From Ulva prolifera (lineage: Eukaryota > Chlorophyta > Ulvophyceae > Ulvales > Ulvaceae), in the NCBI GenBank assembly GCA_023078555.1, contig CM041204.1, positions 3,378,430 through 3,442,429 on the forward strand: DNA of 64,000 bases, in the 5' to 3' direction. Below, one piece after another: positions 24,234 through 37,295 of this stretch; the stretch's first letter is position 1; every line of letters starts with the position of its first letter. The notes beneath the pieces were generated by a model, which was not told the origin of the DNA, made no database searches, and saw only the letters and a program-made list of their open reading frames with translations. The position numbers and the translations under genes are program-made.

Positions 24234-26924
24234 TTAGCACCGTATGCAAGGCACCATCGGGTGGCGGCGGGCCGACACGGACCTCAATCCCCGCGCTGCC
24301 CTCCGGGTCCGGCTCAGATCATCATATGATATGAACTGCTGCTCGGGCCCAAGCATGCGCTCACACATCAGCGGGAAGGCGGAGCCGCTGCTAGCCGTGC
24401 AGCCCTCAAACACATGCATGTGTGAGATCCGCCACAGAATGTATGCGGTCATGGACCCCCGCACGTCCACCCTCCGTGCCGTCGCCCTCCCGGCAACAGT
24501 CACCTGCAGCCCGACAATGCAGTCGCGCATGACCACGTCCTCCAGGGCTGCGGTCGCGACGGAGCCCCTGTGCACGCACTCCGCATGGTCGACCCCCCGT
24601 GGCCCTGCGTCCCGGAGTGCCCGCCACGCGCGCGCCTTTGCTTCCGACCCGGACAACCCACACACGCCGCACGGCTCGTCTTGCGCCAGGCGTAACCTGC
24701 GCATCGCCACTCCCACACCAATCTTGCAGCCGGTTACAGACGAATCAGTCACCTGAACGGCGGCGCCGGTATTGACATTCAGCCCCACCCGGCTGCCCTT
24801 CAGGGTGCACCCTGACATGCGCAGCGTTGCCCTCGCCGTCTGCACCGACACGGCGCCCGACTCAGCACCTGAGACCACACAGTCCGCCAGAGTTGCGACG
24901 GTGTCCGATGCGCAGCCGGCGCGGATGGACACCCCCGCACTGCATCCAGTCAGAGTCAGCCGCTCCGCGTGGACGGCCGTGGCGCCGCACACCTTGAGGC
25001 CAAGGCTGGAGCCCGTGAACTCGGAGTCGCGCAGCGTGAGCTGCGTGTCTTGCAGCGCGAGGACGGCCTTCTTGTAGCCGTCAAAGCGGCGGCGGAGATC
25101 GTCGCCTGCGCGCCTTCCCTGAGTACGATGCTCTCCAGCACCGCCCTTTCGACGCAGCCGTCCTCTGCGTTGCAGCTCCTAGACTGGAGCATGCCGCCCA
25201 GGAACGTGCAGCCGGAGACATCGACGGGGCAGCCTCCGGCAAGAATATCGCGCTGGTGGCCACGGAACGTGCTGTCCTGAACAGTCAGAGCAGCATCGCA
25301 GGGCGTGGCCAGCACGGCCATCTGCTCCGGGTAGACCCCTGCGAGCACGCGCTGTGCAGCAGCGGCACTGCCGCTGCCACGGAATTCACACCGCACGGCC
25401 GTAACGGCGTAGTCAGCGCTGCTGCCCACGCGGATGCCGACACCGTTGCCGTCAAAGGTTACACCCTCGAAGCGCGCGGCACCGCGGCCGTCCCCCGGCT
25501 CTGTCGTCATGGACGCGGCTACGGCGCATCCGGACACGGAGCCGCCGACCACGGCCAGCGAGCCTCCGCGCTGCCGGAACGCCGTGCTGCAGAGCATCTC
25601 CTCCCCATGGAATTTCTCATCGTGCACGAGGCCAGACACGGTCACATCTGTCGCGCACACCGCCGAGCGCATCGTCAGCACGCCATGCTGCGCGTTCTGC
25701 AGCGCGCAGCGCAGCAGCATCGCCGTACCCCCTAGGCGCGCAGTGACGGCGCACAGGGCCGCGGCGCCTGGGAGCCCGGCCGCGACGGCGTCACGCATGA
25801 TCAGCCGTGGTGCAGCCGTGGTGCAGCCGTGGAGGTGGAGGGCGGTGCCGGCGCCGTGCGCGACGGCGGCGTGCGCGCCGTCGCGCAGGGTGCAGCGGCG
25901 CAGCGTGGCGGTGGCGCCGCCGCATGCGTACAGGGTGCAGCCAGCGAAGATGCAGCCGTGGAACGTCCCGGAGAAGTCGGCGCCATGGCAGACGAGCAGG
26001 CCCCCTGCAGTGAGATGGGGTGTGTGAGCACCGGGCCATCGGTGAGTTCTGTGCCAGCCCAGTGAACTGGCCTTTGTCGCCTGCATCCTTGCACGTCGTG
26101 AAGTGCGCAAATCTAGTGCCGTAGCTCCACTTCACTGGACGACCACATATTCATCCGGAGATTTGCTGCAGTGAATCAGCAGTGGGTGCGACAAAGGCAT
26201 GTGTGCAAGATGCCTATCTGGGCGGAGCACTGGCCAGCGAGTGGTGGCTCCTTACGAGACAGCATGCTCATGGGCAGCTCCCAACAGCGGCGCATGTATG
26301 GTGTTTGTCTCGAAACAAGCATCTGTATACAGCACGCACACCCACAAAGACAGAGGAGCGGACAAAGTGTCAGGCATCATCGCAGCGGCGGTGGTGCTTT
26401 CTGCGCCCGCGTCCACGTTGCACGCCCGCGCCATGTGCCCTGGCTGCCCCATGTCCGTCGGCATTGTCCCGGACAGATGGCGTGGGTGTGAGGCCGGAGC
26501 TGTTGCCAAATTGCCCGATCGGTGCAGGGCAATCTCCCTGCCTTATCAACAATTGCAGCGGCCGGGTGCCAGATCATGCACGGTCGGGCGCATCACTGAA
26601 AGCTGTGCGAGTGAAGCATGCGCCGAGGCCCGACAGCAGCACAACTGCCGAGTCGGGGAGGTGGAGTGTGCCGCCGATGACGGCGCAGCCGGCGGGCCAC
26701 GCCCGCAGCACGAGGCTCTCTGTTGGGCCCTGCTGCTGCAGCTTCCGGCCGAGCCTCAAGGTCGCCCCGCTGAGATTGAGCTGGTGCACCCCCGGCGTCG
26801 CCATGGCTGCCAGAAGGCCCTCTAGGCTCTTGGGCGCCACCTTGACAGAAGCACAGTGAGTGTTGACTGCGGGCAGCTGACTGTCCTTGAAGTCACACCA
26901 CGGTAGCATGACCTCCGGAAACAT
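24234..26924 (-). CDS. Right-handed beta-helix (pectin-lyase-like fold) protein, with one apparent frameshift
   Basis: Exon 1 (26924-26597) joins exon 2 (from 26004 downward) in phase 1, with a GTGATG donor and a CACTGCAG acceptor. Exon 1 has the lead-in typical of such proteins (VHQLNLSGATLRL, then CAVIGGTLHLPDSA). Exon 2 is a run of 20-25-residue coils with the pattern G/C-small-hydrophobic, such as FHGCIFAGCTLYACGG, FEGVTFDGNGVGIRV and LTVQDSTFRGHQRDI. Near 25080 the coils continue in another frame (FDGYKKAVLALQDTQLTLRD) and run to a stop at 24234. No intron explains the shift, so it is a one-base indel or an assembly error. No catalytic residues can be assigned; Cys-rich coils are frequent. 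Family known for carbohydrate-active or adhesion roles; role here unknown. Confidence 0.65.
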
Positions 26925-28329
26925 CTGAGCTGTTGTCTCAGACTACTAGTGCGACCGAGTCAGAGCAGACAAACACAGATGCATGTGGAGCCACTAATCA
27001 CTGGCCGAAGCGCTGACAGCCGAGCTCGAGCCCTGCTGACAATTCGTAATTTTGAAGCTTTCTGCGGTATTTTACGCAAGCAGTATCGCATGCTCAAAGT
27101 CACGGAGATGGCAGGGGCTATCGGCTATGCTGCATCAGCATCCGCACTCCACTACGACAACGGCGACGCAGCGTTGTGCCGAATCAAGACACACTGTAAG
27201 CAGATACACACCTCTAACGCTCTACTTCCTTTCAATTTCCGGCGCGTTCCGCACTGTGCTTCGCCCCATCCTAGCGATGCTGTGGGAACACCGTCACGAT
27301 GCTTGGTCGTCAGGAATACGCGTGCGTAACATCACAGACGGGGCAGCTGAACGTTATTTGGCCATCGTGACGCTCTGTTGCCGGAACATTTCGGTCAAGC
27401 ATGGTGTGCCCACAGCCAGGCAGCCTCACACGGAGACTCGCTGGTCGGTACCACCACTCCGCAGCCATGGCCGTCGTCATTGAGGGTACAAGATCATGCA
27501 AGGAACAGACGAGCTTCAAACGCTGACAGCAGCAGCGATCGACGATCTACGCTCGGTCGGCGGCACTGGATTCGAGTTCCTTCATGTGAACATGTATTCT
27601 ATTCTAAAAAACACGGCCATGGCAACGCAGACTCATGAAATTTGCGAAGCAGCATGTACGAGTCTTAGCTCAATAATGTATCGTCTTCTGCAATGATTGG
27701 CGTTGCATGTCTTGGCATGAAGCAGTCACCCGGTGGCAATGCAGAGATATGCACATGCATGCCGACCAAGGCACCGGATTCCTGCATGCAACAGAGACAT
27801 GGCTTCCAGCACCAACGTGCCGCGTGCATGTCATGACACTCACCAACCCCAGGCGGGAAGCGTAACAGCCTTACCCCAGCCCCGAGCTTGGACCCTGGCT
27901 TCGGGAGCTGCTTTAGGCATGCAATATTTCAAACAATTATTTGCAATTTCAATATTGCGCACTGCGGTGGCCATATCATGATGACACACGTGTTGGTACC
28001 ACCGGCCGTCTAGACGGTGCCATTTGAAGCGGTGCGCAGCGGTGCAGCAGTGGAGATTGCAGCGGTGCAGCGGCCGCGGGGGTGAAGATTTGGCCCGCCA
28101 GTGTTGTCGTGGAGCTCCTAGGGATCTCCCTCGCGAGCGCTCCATGCATGTGGGGTCAACCCGCAGCCTCCCCGTCTGTGCGTCAACCCCGGGCCGCAGC
28201 CTCCCGGGCCCCCGACTTGGGCCAAGCCTGCGTCCGGACGCAGGGGGCGCGTATGGCGCATGGGCCATGCAATGCTTTTGCGCGCTGTGGCACTCAGTGA
28301 TATGGCCGCTGTACTCTACGTCGTAGCGC
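26925..28329. other. No gene recognised
   Basis: Short open frames only. A small plus-strand frame (27496-27696) has no recognisable domain. This stretch would contain the promoter of the beta-helix gene, but no element can be identified. Confidence 0.4.
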
Positions 28330-28850
28330 CACACGCGCCGTCGTGGCTGGGGAAATCTGAAGTTTTCCGGAACTACGGGGACGGATGAGGTCCTGTGGAT
28401 AGCTATAGCCGCTATATGCGGCATTCACTCACTGCCAGTGAGGCTCAGTGGCACCCGCCGGAACATTTTCAAAGACACAGCAACTGCTCCTCGTGCTGCC
28501 ACCGCAATCTCAACGCGACATCACAACATTGTAGACACGGCCATATGCAGCACAGTCTCAGCAGCAGACTGGAAACACCCCTTCTGCTCATGGCCGCTGA
28601 TCGCTCGAGCAAGGCTGCAGCATCATGAGTCCTCCTGTATAGCAGCACCTCAGCGTACCCAACCGCCTGGCATGCGTGTTTGAGAGCCGTATCTCGAGAG
28701 ATACCCCAGCCCACATGTGCCGGCGCCAGTGTGGGCGGGCCCACTAGCGGAAAGCAGGCCGCACCGAAGTGCTGCGACGAAGGCCGCATCACACGCACCA
28801 TCACAACTGCGGCGCCTGGGACGCTCACAACTGAGGGGGCCTTGGACAAC
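28330..28850 (-). pseudogene. Decayed copy of the last exon of the PHD-finger gene
   Basis: Read on the minus strand, 28849 downward gives a stretch with FGAACFPLVGPPTLAPAHVGW, then LLYRRTHDAAALLE. It parallels FDAACFLLDGPPTLAATPVHVGW and LYRGAHEEAL in the last exon of the gene at 45 kb. Further down, in another frame (about 28350), VWRYDVEYSGHIT parallels WWHYSYVQVTH near that exon's end. Frame changes between the blocks and the absence of the other exons point to a broken gene copy. Confidence 0.5.
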
Positions 28851-30789
28851 GCATCCCGTCCAAGGAAATTGAATACAGGCAGTGGTGGTATATATGTGGA
28901 GCGCTGCAGCAGATCTGAACCATTGGAGCAATCCGATTTTCAGTACAGCACATCTAGGAGCAATTTCGATGGTTCCAATGTTCTGCGACCTCAGGTCAGA
29001 CTCTCAGGTCTGAAATAGTTGTGTTTTCATCCATCGTTTTGAAGGAGCTTCTCCACAGATTGGTCGATTTCTTGATGCTTAGCTGGTGCCTTGCGCCAGT
29101 GTTTGGACGCCTGGAAAGTGCCTGGAAATTGCTCAGCTGACGGTTCAAGAGGCAGCCCTGCTGTGACCACAACACGCTGCCAATGCCAAGATGACCTCCT
29201 GTATCTGCACAGGAGCAGGTTCCATGGCGAGAAGTGTATCTCAAATTCCCCATGACGATCGAGTCCTGCTGGTCCGCATGTTCTAGCTACCTTGGTGCAT
29301 GGGTTTAAACTAATTAATTTCCTCCACTGCCGTTTCCCAAGCTTGGTGCAAGCCAGTCTGCGTTGGCTGTAAGTTGCACTGCATCTACATATAAGTGCTC
29401 TTGTATGCGGTCAACGGGCAACAAGGCTAGCTTCAGTGTGCAAAGTGCAATGCCTGCTGTCACCACGGAGACCCGGTCGCCGTGCCACGAGTCGTTGCCC
29501 AGGACGTCTGGAGTCCGCAGGTGCAGGACAACGACCACTTGCGTATTAAACGAACAAACTTGTGATGGCAAATTTTGGCGCTATCACTGAGATTGTGACT
29601 GCGTTCTACGGACTCGTGGGTGCAATTGATGACTTGCTGCAGCTCGGCCCTGCGCGCAGGCCTAGGCAGATCACTCGTCTGCAGCTGGAGGCACGCGAAT
29701 TGAACATGTGCAAGATTGGAATCGAGTTTGGTGATCTCAATTGCGTTGTAGCACGCTTGGTAGGTGTGTTTTGACCGCGAAGTGGATCGTCTGCGCTGCT
29801 GCTAGGAGATGGCCCGTCTCTCAGAGCGACATAGACCCTGCAACATGCAGCAGAGGCAGTTGATAGGTCATGTTCATTACCTAGTATGCGTTCAGCGATC
29901 ACTCCTTGCTGCTCATGCCGGCTGCTGCCCTGGGCATGTCGAGCCCTCCATGTGTTTGTGCTACCGACATTGTGCCCTTGTGCCTGGGCTATTATTGGCA
30001 AAGCTAATAAGTCAGCTTGTTCCGTCTGAACAGGACAATGTCGCCCTGCTGTTCTTCATGCCGCTGGCACATTCCATTCCACTGCGTGTGTGCATAGTCA
30101 CCCATCTTTGTGAACTAGCATTGACCACCTGAGCAAGTGCGATTGATCGAAGCGTCCAAGAAACATGCTGTTACTCCACCCGGCCAACAGAAGGGCACAA
30201 GTAGAATTTGCAAAGGGCCAACAGACGAGCTGCAGTGCTGACAGCACCATCGTCACCACCATCATCATCATAGCTACAAGTGCCCATCTGCTCACCAGTC
30301 AGCTCCTGTGGCATCACCAATCTAAAGAAGCTACGAGATCAGTTGATGCTCCCACTCCGCAAATGCAGAATCGTAGCTAGGTAGATCATTGTCAACCGTA
30401 CGAATTATCATGCACGCTGCTCACACGCCGCTGTCCCATATCACTCTCACATGTGCCTCTGCCATCACGTGGCTGCCAATCACTTCTCATCCATCATTCT
30501 GACATACCGCCGCCACAGCGTGGTCCGACGTCATGCTCATCCGTTCCTCCCATTTCGCCTATATCTATATCTCAAACAAGAGCTGTGCAACCCTCGCCTC
30601 AACACTTCACACACCTCATGCCATGGACAGCATTCATTGGCGTACTGCCAACTAACTAATCCGCAACGCTCCTGCTGCTCAGGCTCTCATCACAATCTCA
30701 ACTTCCACCACAACATCACAACAGACATGCCTGGCTGCATGAAAGCCGCATCCGCAAGCTACAGCCCACAGTGGTTATGGTGGGATTGC
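28851..30789. other. No confident gene
   Basis: One short plus-strand frame (29562-29774, 70 codons) is protein-like in composition but has no recognised domain. From 30.4 to 30.75 kb the plus strand is pyrimidine-rich. Nothing else is supported. Confidence 0.4.
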
Positions 30790-31205
30790 CTCACCTAGGT
30801 GCGCCACCAGGCAAGGTGCGCCACCAATGGGTGAGCTACTTTGTAAGTCACAGGTTGTCTCTCGAATCCACCTTAAATAGCATTCCTTGTAAATCATATG
30901 CCTCAAGGTGTCCATGTGATATGCTGATTGCAGGATTTGTTGCGCATGGAAGCATGTACGTAAGAGCGGGACTCAGTTCTCCTCACCTGCGGGGTGCGTC
31001 AATCGACAGGGTGAGCTAGGCGCGGGGGAGCCTGGTAACCAACTCCCCACATGTGGGCATATATCGGTGGCTGGGCACTACAATGACTTCGATCATGTCA
31101 AGTGAGTTGAAATGACTCCGATTCATGTGCAATGCACATCATTCAGTGATGCAGGGGTGTGCACCACTCACCCCACGGGTGAGCTGTTATGTATGGTGAG
31201 CCAGG
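30790..31205. repeat. Left subterminal repeats of the CACTA element
   Basis: GGTGAGC occurs at about 30830, 31010 and 31178 with a variant at 31193. CTCACC partners sit 15-35 bases upstream of three of them (near 30791, 30987 and 31163), forming inverted pairs. GTGCGCCACC occurs twice at 30800-30825. Such clusters flank CACTA termini and bind TnpA-type proteins. Confidence 0.5.
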
Positions 31206-32363
31206 CTGCATGAGCCAAGGCCACCAACACGCCAGGCCTCAACAAGCTTCAAAGCATGTGAAGCAACTGGGGAACATGAGTATTTGATGCGTGGACATGA
31301 GGGGTACCGGTCCACCGATGCGCGGTGTGCTGAACACTGGAGTTGCTGATCAGCAGATATATGCAGTGATGTCAATCATCTCTCCCTTTGGGAACTGCAT
31401 CATGGAGCCGCACACATGGGTTCAGTGCTAGTAGAAGGATTGCTAATTGATATATTGCAGGACTTGTACTGTGCATACTGCCGTGGAGAGTCAAGTACTT
31501 GAGTGCCAACCAATACACGGAGTGCAGCTGCATCATATTGAATGATCGGTGGTGTGCACTTGAGATGACGAGTACCTCGTCCCCACATTGAAGCGGTCCA
31601 CATTCGGCCAGGTTTAGAGATGTGAATTGGTGTGTGATGTCACGGAGATTATGTTGCGTGTAAGCTGACGCAGCTCAGGCATAGCTACGTGTTGCTCGCG
31701 AAGCGCTGTGCTGCTCCGGTCTCGAGATGCAACATCAGGGAACGTTGGCGGGGATTTTTTAAATGCCATACCTAAATCATACTCAAGGTCGTCGCCGGGC
31801 CTGCCAAAACTGATCCACCGATGTATTGATGTCATTCACCAGCCGCAGGACTCGACCATCACGCTCTATTATCTAGATGCGTGGAGTGGCTCCGGCAATT
31901 CGCCGTTTTGAAGAATTAATTAAGCTCTATACGCTGTACACGGCGATTTTTTCTACCCCGCGCGATCCGCCCTTGACATGCCCGCTCGCAAGGGAGCCAA
32001 TACGGCCGCGGGTGCAGGCAGAAGTGCTGTATCGGTCACTCAGCTTCACCCGCTACTGCATGGTATTAGCGGTCACACCATAATCCAGCATTTTGACATG
32101 TACGTCTTTGTCAACCAAATGCAGCTACATCTACTTCCTGCCGCTGATCGAGGCCATGTACGACGCCATCGCTGAAGGTCCCTCGCATTGCGTGGCTGTG
32201 GGTGGTTTAGTTCCAGAGTGCGTGCGCGATGCGATCGTCTGAGTCACGTCGACGTTTGGTACGAGCCACTTGGAAATTATTTGTGGTTGTCTAGGGCACG
32301 ATCTGTGTCCGGAGAATGGCGTAGTATTAGCGATAGCAGAAACGTCGTCCATGGACGCAGTCA

Positions 32364-35300
32364 ATGGCAAAGAAGAGGTCGAGATCTCAGTCGACAGAGG
32401 AGCCAGCGAGGGAAGAATTTGTGAGTCTTGCATACGGCTGGTTCTGGTGCAGAAAGTGCGGCAAGAAGGTTAGACATACGGGGCACCTGAGTCGACATCT
32501 CATTTCCAAGACGCACAAGCGCAACGTTCTTCGCGTATCAGATGGTGGAGAGTTGTTTCCCATAGCTAATGTGGTCACGCCGGAGCGTTGTGTATATGTT
32601 GCTGCAGGTGGCGACGCCAGTGCTCAACATAGACAGCCATCTCCGCCATTACCCCAGCATGATGACCTTAGTGATCCTGTTGGCCCATATTCAAGACCAA
32701 TAGGGTCTTCAGACTTGAATATATTATTTACACCAGCTGTCAGCGACGCTGAGGACGAAGGGCCCAAGCTACCACCATACGTACCACCCCCAGGTGATGA
32801 GCAGCAGTCAGAAGAGACATTCGCTGTTGTGCCCTTGTCTTGGGAGGTTGATGACACAGCCGCCACAAAGTCAAGGCCTCTTCCTGAGGCTGTCAATGGA
32901 GAGGATGATGCACAATATGCGGTCAGTCCACGTTACTGTGTCCAGTGCAAAAGTTTCCCAGTCGTTATGACACTGCATCTCTTTACAATCTTACACTCAT
33001 TTATTTATTCTCTAGATCGTATCCAACAGTACCAAGGTCACGCTCTGTGCGGTGCAGGATGTGGCCAGCCTCATCCGATTTGGAGAAGATGAGATCCGTG
33101 CCCGTGGAGGGGTCGACGTTGCTGCAGTTTTGGAGGCCGCCTTATCGCAAGGTCTCCAGGCTGCTCCGGATGTCAGTATGCAGGTTCTCACTGCTGAGCT
33201 ATTGTACCGCATGGATCTGCAGAAGGCTGCGCAACTGAATGAGGGGTTGCCACCTCCTCGACCATACACGGTGCGATGGTATCAAGACAACGCGGACGAG
33301 ATTGTGGCATCTGGGAGCACAATCACAGTCCGCCAGGCCTGCTTTTGCCTTGCCGCACTGAAATTGCGCGGTGGTATGACGCGAAGGGCGTTTGATGACT
33401 TATGCAGACTGTTGTCCATCGGAGGATTTCTGAGTGGCGACACCAATTTCATGCCTCGGTGTGTCCCCGAGTTTTGTTGCCTGCACAACCATTGTACATG
33501 TATGTGATGCTGCAATGATGTGCTGCTTGAGATGCACCCACACAAGACATTGTGTGTGACATATAGTAAACATCGTAGGTCTGAACATCTAATCAATGGG
33601 GTGTTGTGCCTCCAAGGTCCGGATGCATATGCATGGGATTTGTGTGACAATGGGCAATGCCCGACTGTTTATGGTCGATCGTTACCAATGGCTGAGAGAC
33701 GCTTGAGGCACGGCGAACGTTGTGTCAATTGTGGAAACCTGCGCTACTCAAAGAGGAACAATCAACTGCAGCCTGCACGGAGGTTTGTTCACCTCCGTTG
33801 CCATGTCATGTATGCACCCTGCATGCATTTATTCATGTGCACTTTCGCACGTTTGCAGTGCTTATATTCTCAAGCTAGACGACGTAGTGAGACACATGTT
33901 TGGAGTCGAGATGTTTGCACGATTCGCGGGCACGCGCACACGAGCCATGTTGGACTCTCCGGTGTACAAGCGTCTTGATGAAGTGCACGGCCACGTCATC
34001 TCAGCCCTGTCCAGCCAGGTCTCCGAGCACCCAGGTGACTCGGGCCTTGCTTCCCCAGAAGTGGCTGGGCCTTCCACCGCTGCAGCCGCACCGACATGTA
34101 GACCGGAGGATTTTGTGGATCCCGATCCTAGCGACGAAATCATGACAGCTTCTGGCGATGTCTTGACTTTGTGTTTTGCGTTATTTGTGGATGGTGTCCA
34201 GCTTCACCAGCACGGCAGAGCGACAACAACAGTTGTGGGCATCAAGTGCCTTGATCTACCCGGCTTCCTCTGCAACACAGACTTAGCATGCTATCCACTA
34301 GCTTTTATCGGAGGGGAGAAAGAGCCCTCCAATTTGCAAGAGTTCATGTTAATCATTTTGAAGCAGTTCAAGGCTCATGAACCCAATGGTTCTGTTGACA
34401 AAGATGGTATGTGTGCGGGAGCCATTGCTCCCCGGCCTTCTTCCCTGTCACTTCACCATAGGAGCGATGTGGTGCTTCTAGCACAGTGTTGTGATCCATG
34501 CGTGCTGGCATTGCAGGAAAATATGTGGTGGAAGGCCTTCCCATACGGGTCTGGGACACTTATAGGCGGAAATGGCGGCAGGTATATCCTGTCTTCGTCT
34601 TTGCTTTCGCAGACACCCCGGCGAGGCGAGGATGGGCTTTGACAACTGGACACACTGGGTTCAGTGGTTGTGACAGATGTGGCATTCGAGGCATTCGCCT
34701 GCTTCCCGATGGAATCAAGCTAAACTGGACGGCTTTTGCTGGATATTACCGCCCTTGCACTGCCGTTATCCCCGACATAGACACCACCGTGCGGCACTCT
34801 TGTGCATGGTGCTGAATCAACTTGTCGTCTTACTGGCATAAGCTTGTTCATCTGTATGCAGAAAAAGCGCACCAAGAAAGTGAAGGTTGGTAAAAAGTGC
34901 GAGCAGAAGGAGAAAACCATTAATGTGCAATTCGGGAAGAACGGTCAGCCTGACCAAGCTGCGTTGCAAAGTGTCTTGGTCGATGATGTGCAGCACCGCG
35001 CCCGCAGCACCAAGGCCCTCAACATCACCAAACAAGCTGAGAAGAAGTATAAATTGCCTGAAATGGCAAGAGACGGCGGCCAGCACTCTGCAAACCCACA
35101 CACAAGAGAGCAGAGACGACTCACACGAGGTCCGTTTGCCCCTATTCGTATTGATACTCACGCATGTTGTAGTGGTAACCCTCGTCATCAGTTGATCATG
35201 TTATTCAATGGGTATCACATGCCTGCGTGTACAATTGCATGTAATCTCTAATCGCTGTGCCGTTGACTTCAATTCACGCTGGTGGTGCAAGCCATAAGCA

Positions 35301-37218
35301 ACACGTCACTGCAGCGACGTGTCTTCTTATCTCGGGTATGCAGATGTTGACTGCGGTGTGCACGATCTGTGCAGATTGCGAAGCAGCCTGGGACTCGCGA
35401 TATAATCATGCCAACGAAAAACACAAGGAGATTGGGTGTCGCGGAGTGAATCCGTTCCAATTGAGCGGCTTGTTGGGATACGAGTAAGCGCTATGGTCGA
35501 CTGATTACTTGGAGATGCTGTCTCTTGCGCTGTCAAGGTTAACTTTGTTTGTATGCAGTTTTCAATTGACTTTCGTGGATCCCATGTCGCACTCAATACT
35601 GTACAGCCTACTTCGTAACTTCATGGAATTGATTTGCAACACCACGAACGGCCTCGAAGTTGATGGCATGGGGTTCTTCCTGGCAGGCCAACTGCAAGAT
35701 CGGATGGACACTTTCAGTGAGAAATTTGAGTATCCAAGTGCATACAATCGCCGCCCACCGAAATTCCGTCGGTAAGCCTCACTTCTCCAAGAATTCAATG
35801 TAATCGTGGCTATCCATGTTCAACTCCATTGACTGCAGGGGAATCCCATTTTCAAAGTGGCTCTTTGAAGAGTTGAACACCGGTGTGGAGATTACCATTG
35901 CCATGATCATGTACGTAGCAAGATCAGAAATTCATCCAGGGATCTTGAAGATGTGGGCCCATTTGCGGAAGTTCACTTTGTACTTCCTACACTATCGACC
36001 AGGGCAACACACCGACGCACAGATTTTAGACGCACAGAGGGAATTGTTCCAATTTGGTGAGTATGCAGAACAACACTTGCATTGCAAGTCCTTGACATGT
36101 CTTGTCCACCGTTGCTTTGCTCACATACCTCAGCAAGTCATGGCCACGTTGCCTGGAGCGTATCTACGTGAGGATTGGGGAGAGAGAATGATTCGTCACA
36201 CGAAGGGCGCAATTACTGGACATGCAACGAAGCACGCAGCAAGAGCATCTGCCGGCGTATGTCTGGTTGAAATGGGGCTGCGCGCCAACCAACAGCAACA
36301 CCCGTCCATTGATGAGCCTTTGCGCGCAATTCGTCCGACACCGTCACCACGACCAAAGGACACGGGCGACGACTATGGCACCTTGCTGCACACCCTGTCA
36401 CCTGCCTACACCGGCGAAGATCGAGATGAGGTGTGTAATTGTACTAGCATCCGTGCAACGTGTTATGTGGCCCAATTTGCAGTGACAACCGCACTGTACC
36501 TACTGTCTCCAGATTTGCATGTTTTCAGGTGAGTAGATTCGCCAAGTGCCTCACGGAAATGGCAGATAGGGCAGGCAGAGCTCACAGAGTTGAAGGAGAA
36601 CTGGAGATAGCCGGTAAGTTGAAAGCAGAACATATCAAGGGCACTAAGAACAGACAGAAAGGCGGCATTGACCATGAAGATGATCAGAAGGCTGAAGTGC
36701 AGTGCTCAGACTCTGCGACCATTCATCGCGGAGCATTTGTAGTCCGAACTGCGGTCGGCACCAAGGCATATGGGCGTACCCACTCAGATCAGTATGTGTA
36801 TGTTCCCTTCCGGGCTGGTGCGGCACACAATGCATGTGTGATGCGTATCAGTCAACTGTTGCTAGTGAAACGGGCGGGTATGGGCTGGCCGAATGACGAG
36901 GCCAGGTTTGCAGTGGGGAAAATGTGGGACCATCTTGCTGTGAGGAAGGGTGTCGGATTGGAGACTCACTTCAACGATGATCCAGCATTAGGAGCATGTA
37001 CCATCCCGAGGGCCCTTTTCTTGGCACCAAAACGGCGTAGAATGGGCTATAGGATTGCAGTTTTTCTGCGACAGATTCACTGTCCTTGTGTGTACATTCC
37101 TGACCCGGCTGGTGACACCTTCATGACAGTGGGGAAAATGGGATATCATGGTAGGATGGACTTGCAGTGGGAGTCCGGGAGTTGGCTCCCATGTGATGAA
37201 GATTGCGATGAGAGGTAA
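32364..37218 (+). CDS. Tnp2-like CACTA transposase, ten exons, 1298 codons
   Basis: Exons: 32364-32921, 33016-33458, 33579-33782, 33859-34406, 34517-34788, 34862-35129, 35375-35483, 35559-35771, 35839-36430, 36529-37218. The sum is 3897 nt, divisible by three, and all nine junctions agree in phase. The N-terminus starts MAKKRSRSQ (basic) and has a C2H2 finger (CRKCGKK...HLSRHLISKTH, about residues 30-55). Then come the Transposase_21 blocks: MTRRAFDDLCRLL; WDLCDNGQC...CVNCGNLRY; LTLCFALFVDGVQ...IGGEKEPSNLQEF; VWDTY...FAFADTPARRGW followed by the Cys-rich TGHTGFSGCDRC; VDPMSHSILYSLLRNF; and HRCFAHIP...GERMIRHTKG. The C-terminus has a further compact domain (DQYVYVPFRAG). The acidic candidates in FVDG, VWD and FADTPA fit the family, but catalytic residues are not proven. 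Donors are mostly GTRYGT or GTAAGC and most introns are 67-120 nt. Confidence 0.85.
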
Positions 37219-37295
37219 TCACGGTCTTGTGTAATTCATAAAGAAAATACAACTCAGTAGCTTCTAGTCGTGTGTTTGGGCTTCTGTTGGCCGTG

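Noticed and set aside
23363-24334. A 323-codon plus-strand frame
   Set aside because: Low-complexity composition, no domain, and its end lies antisense to the beta-helix gene.
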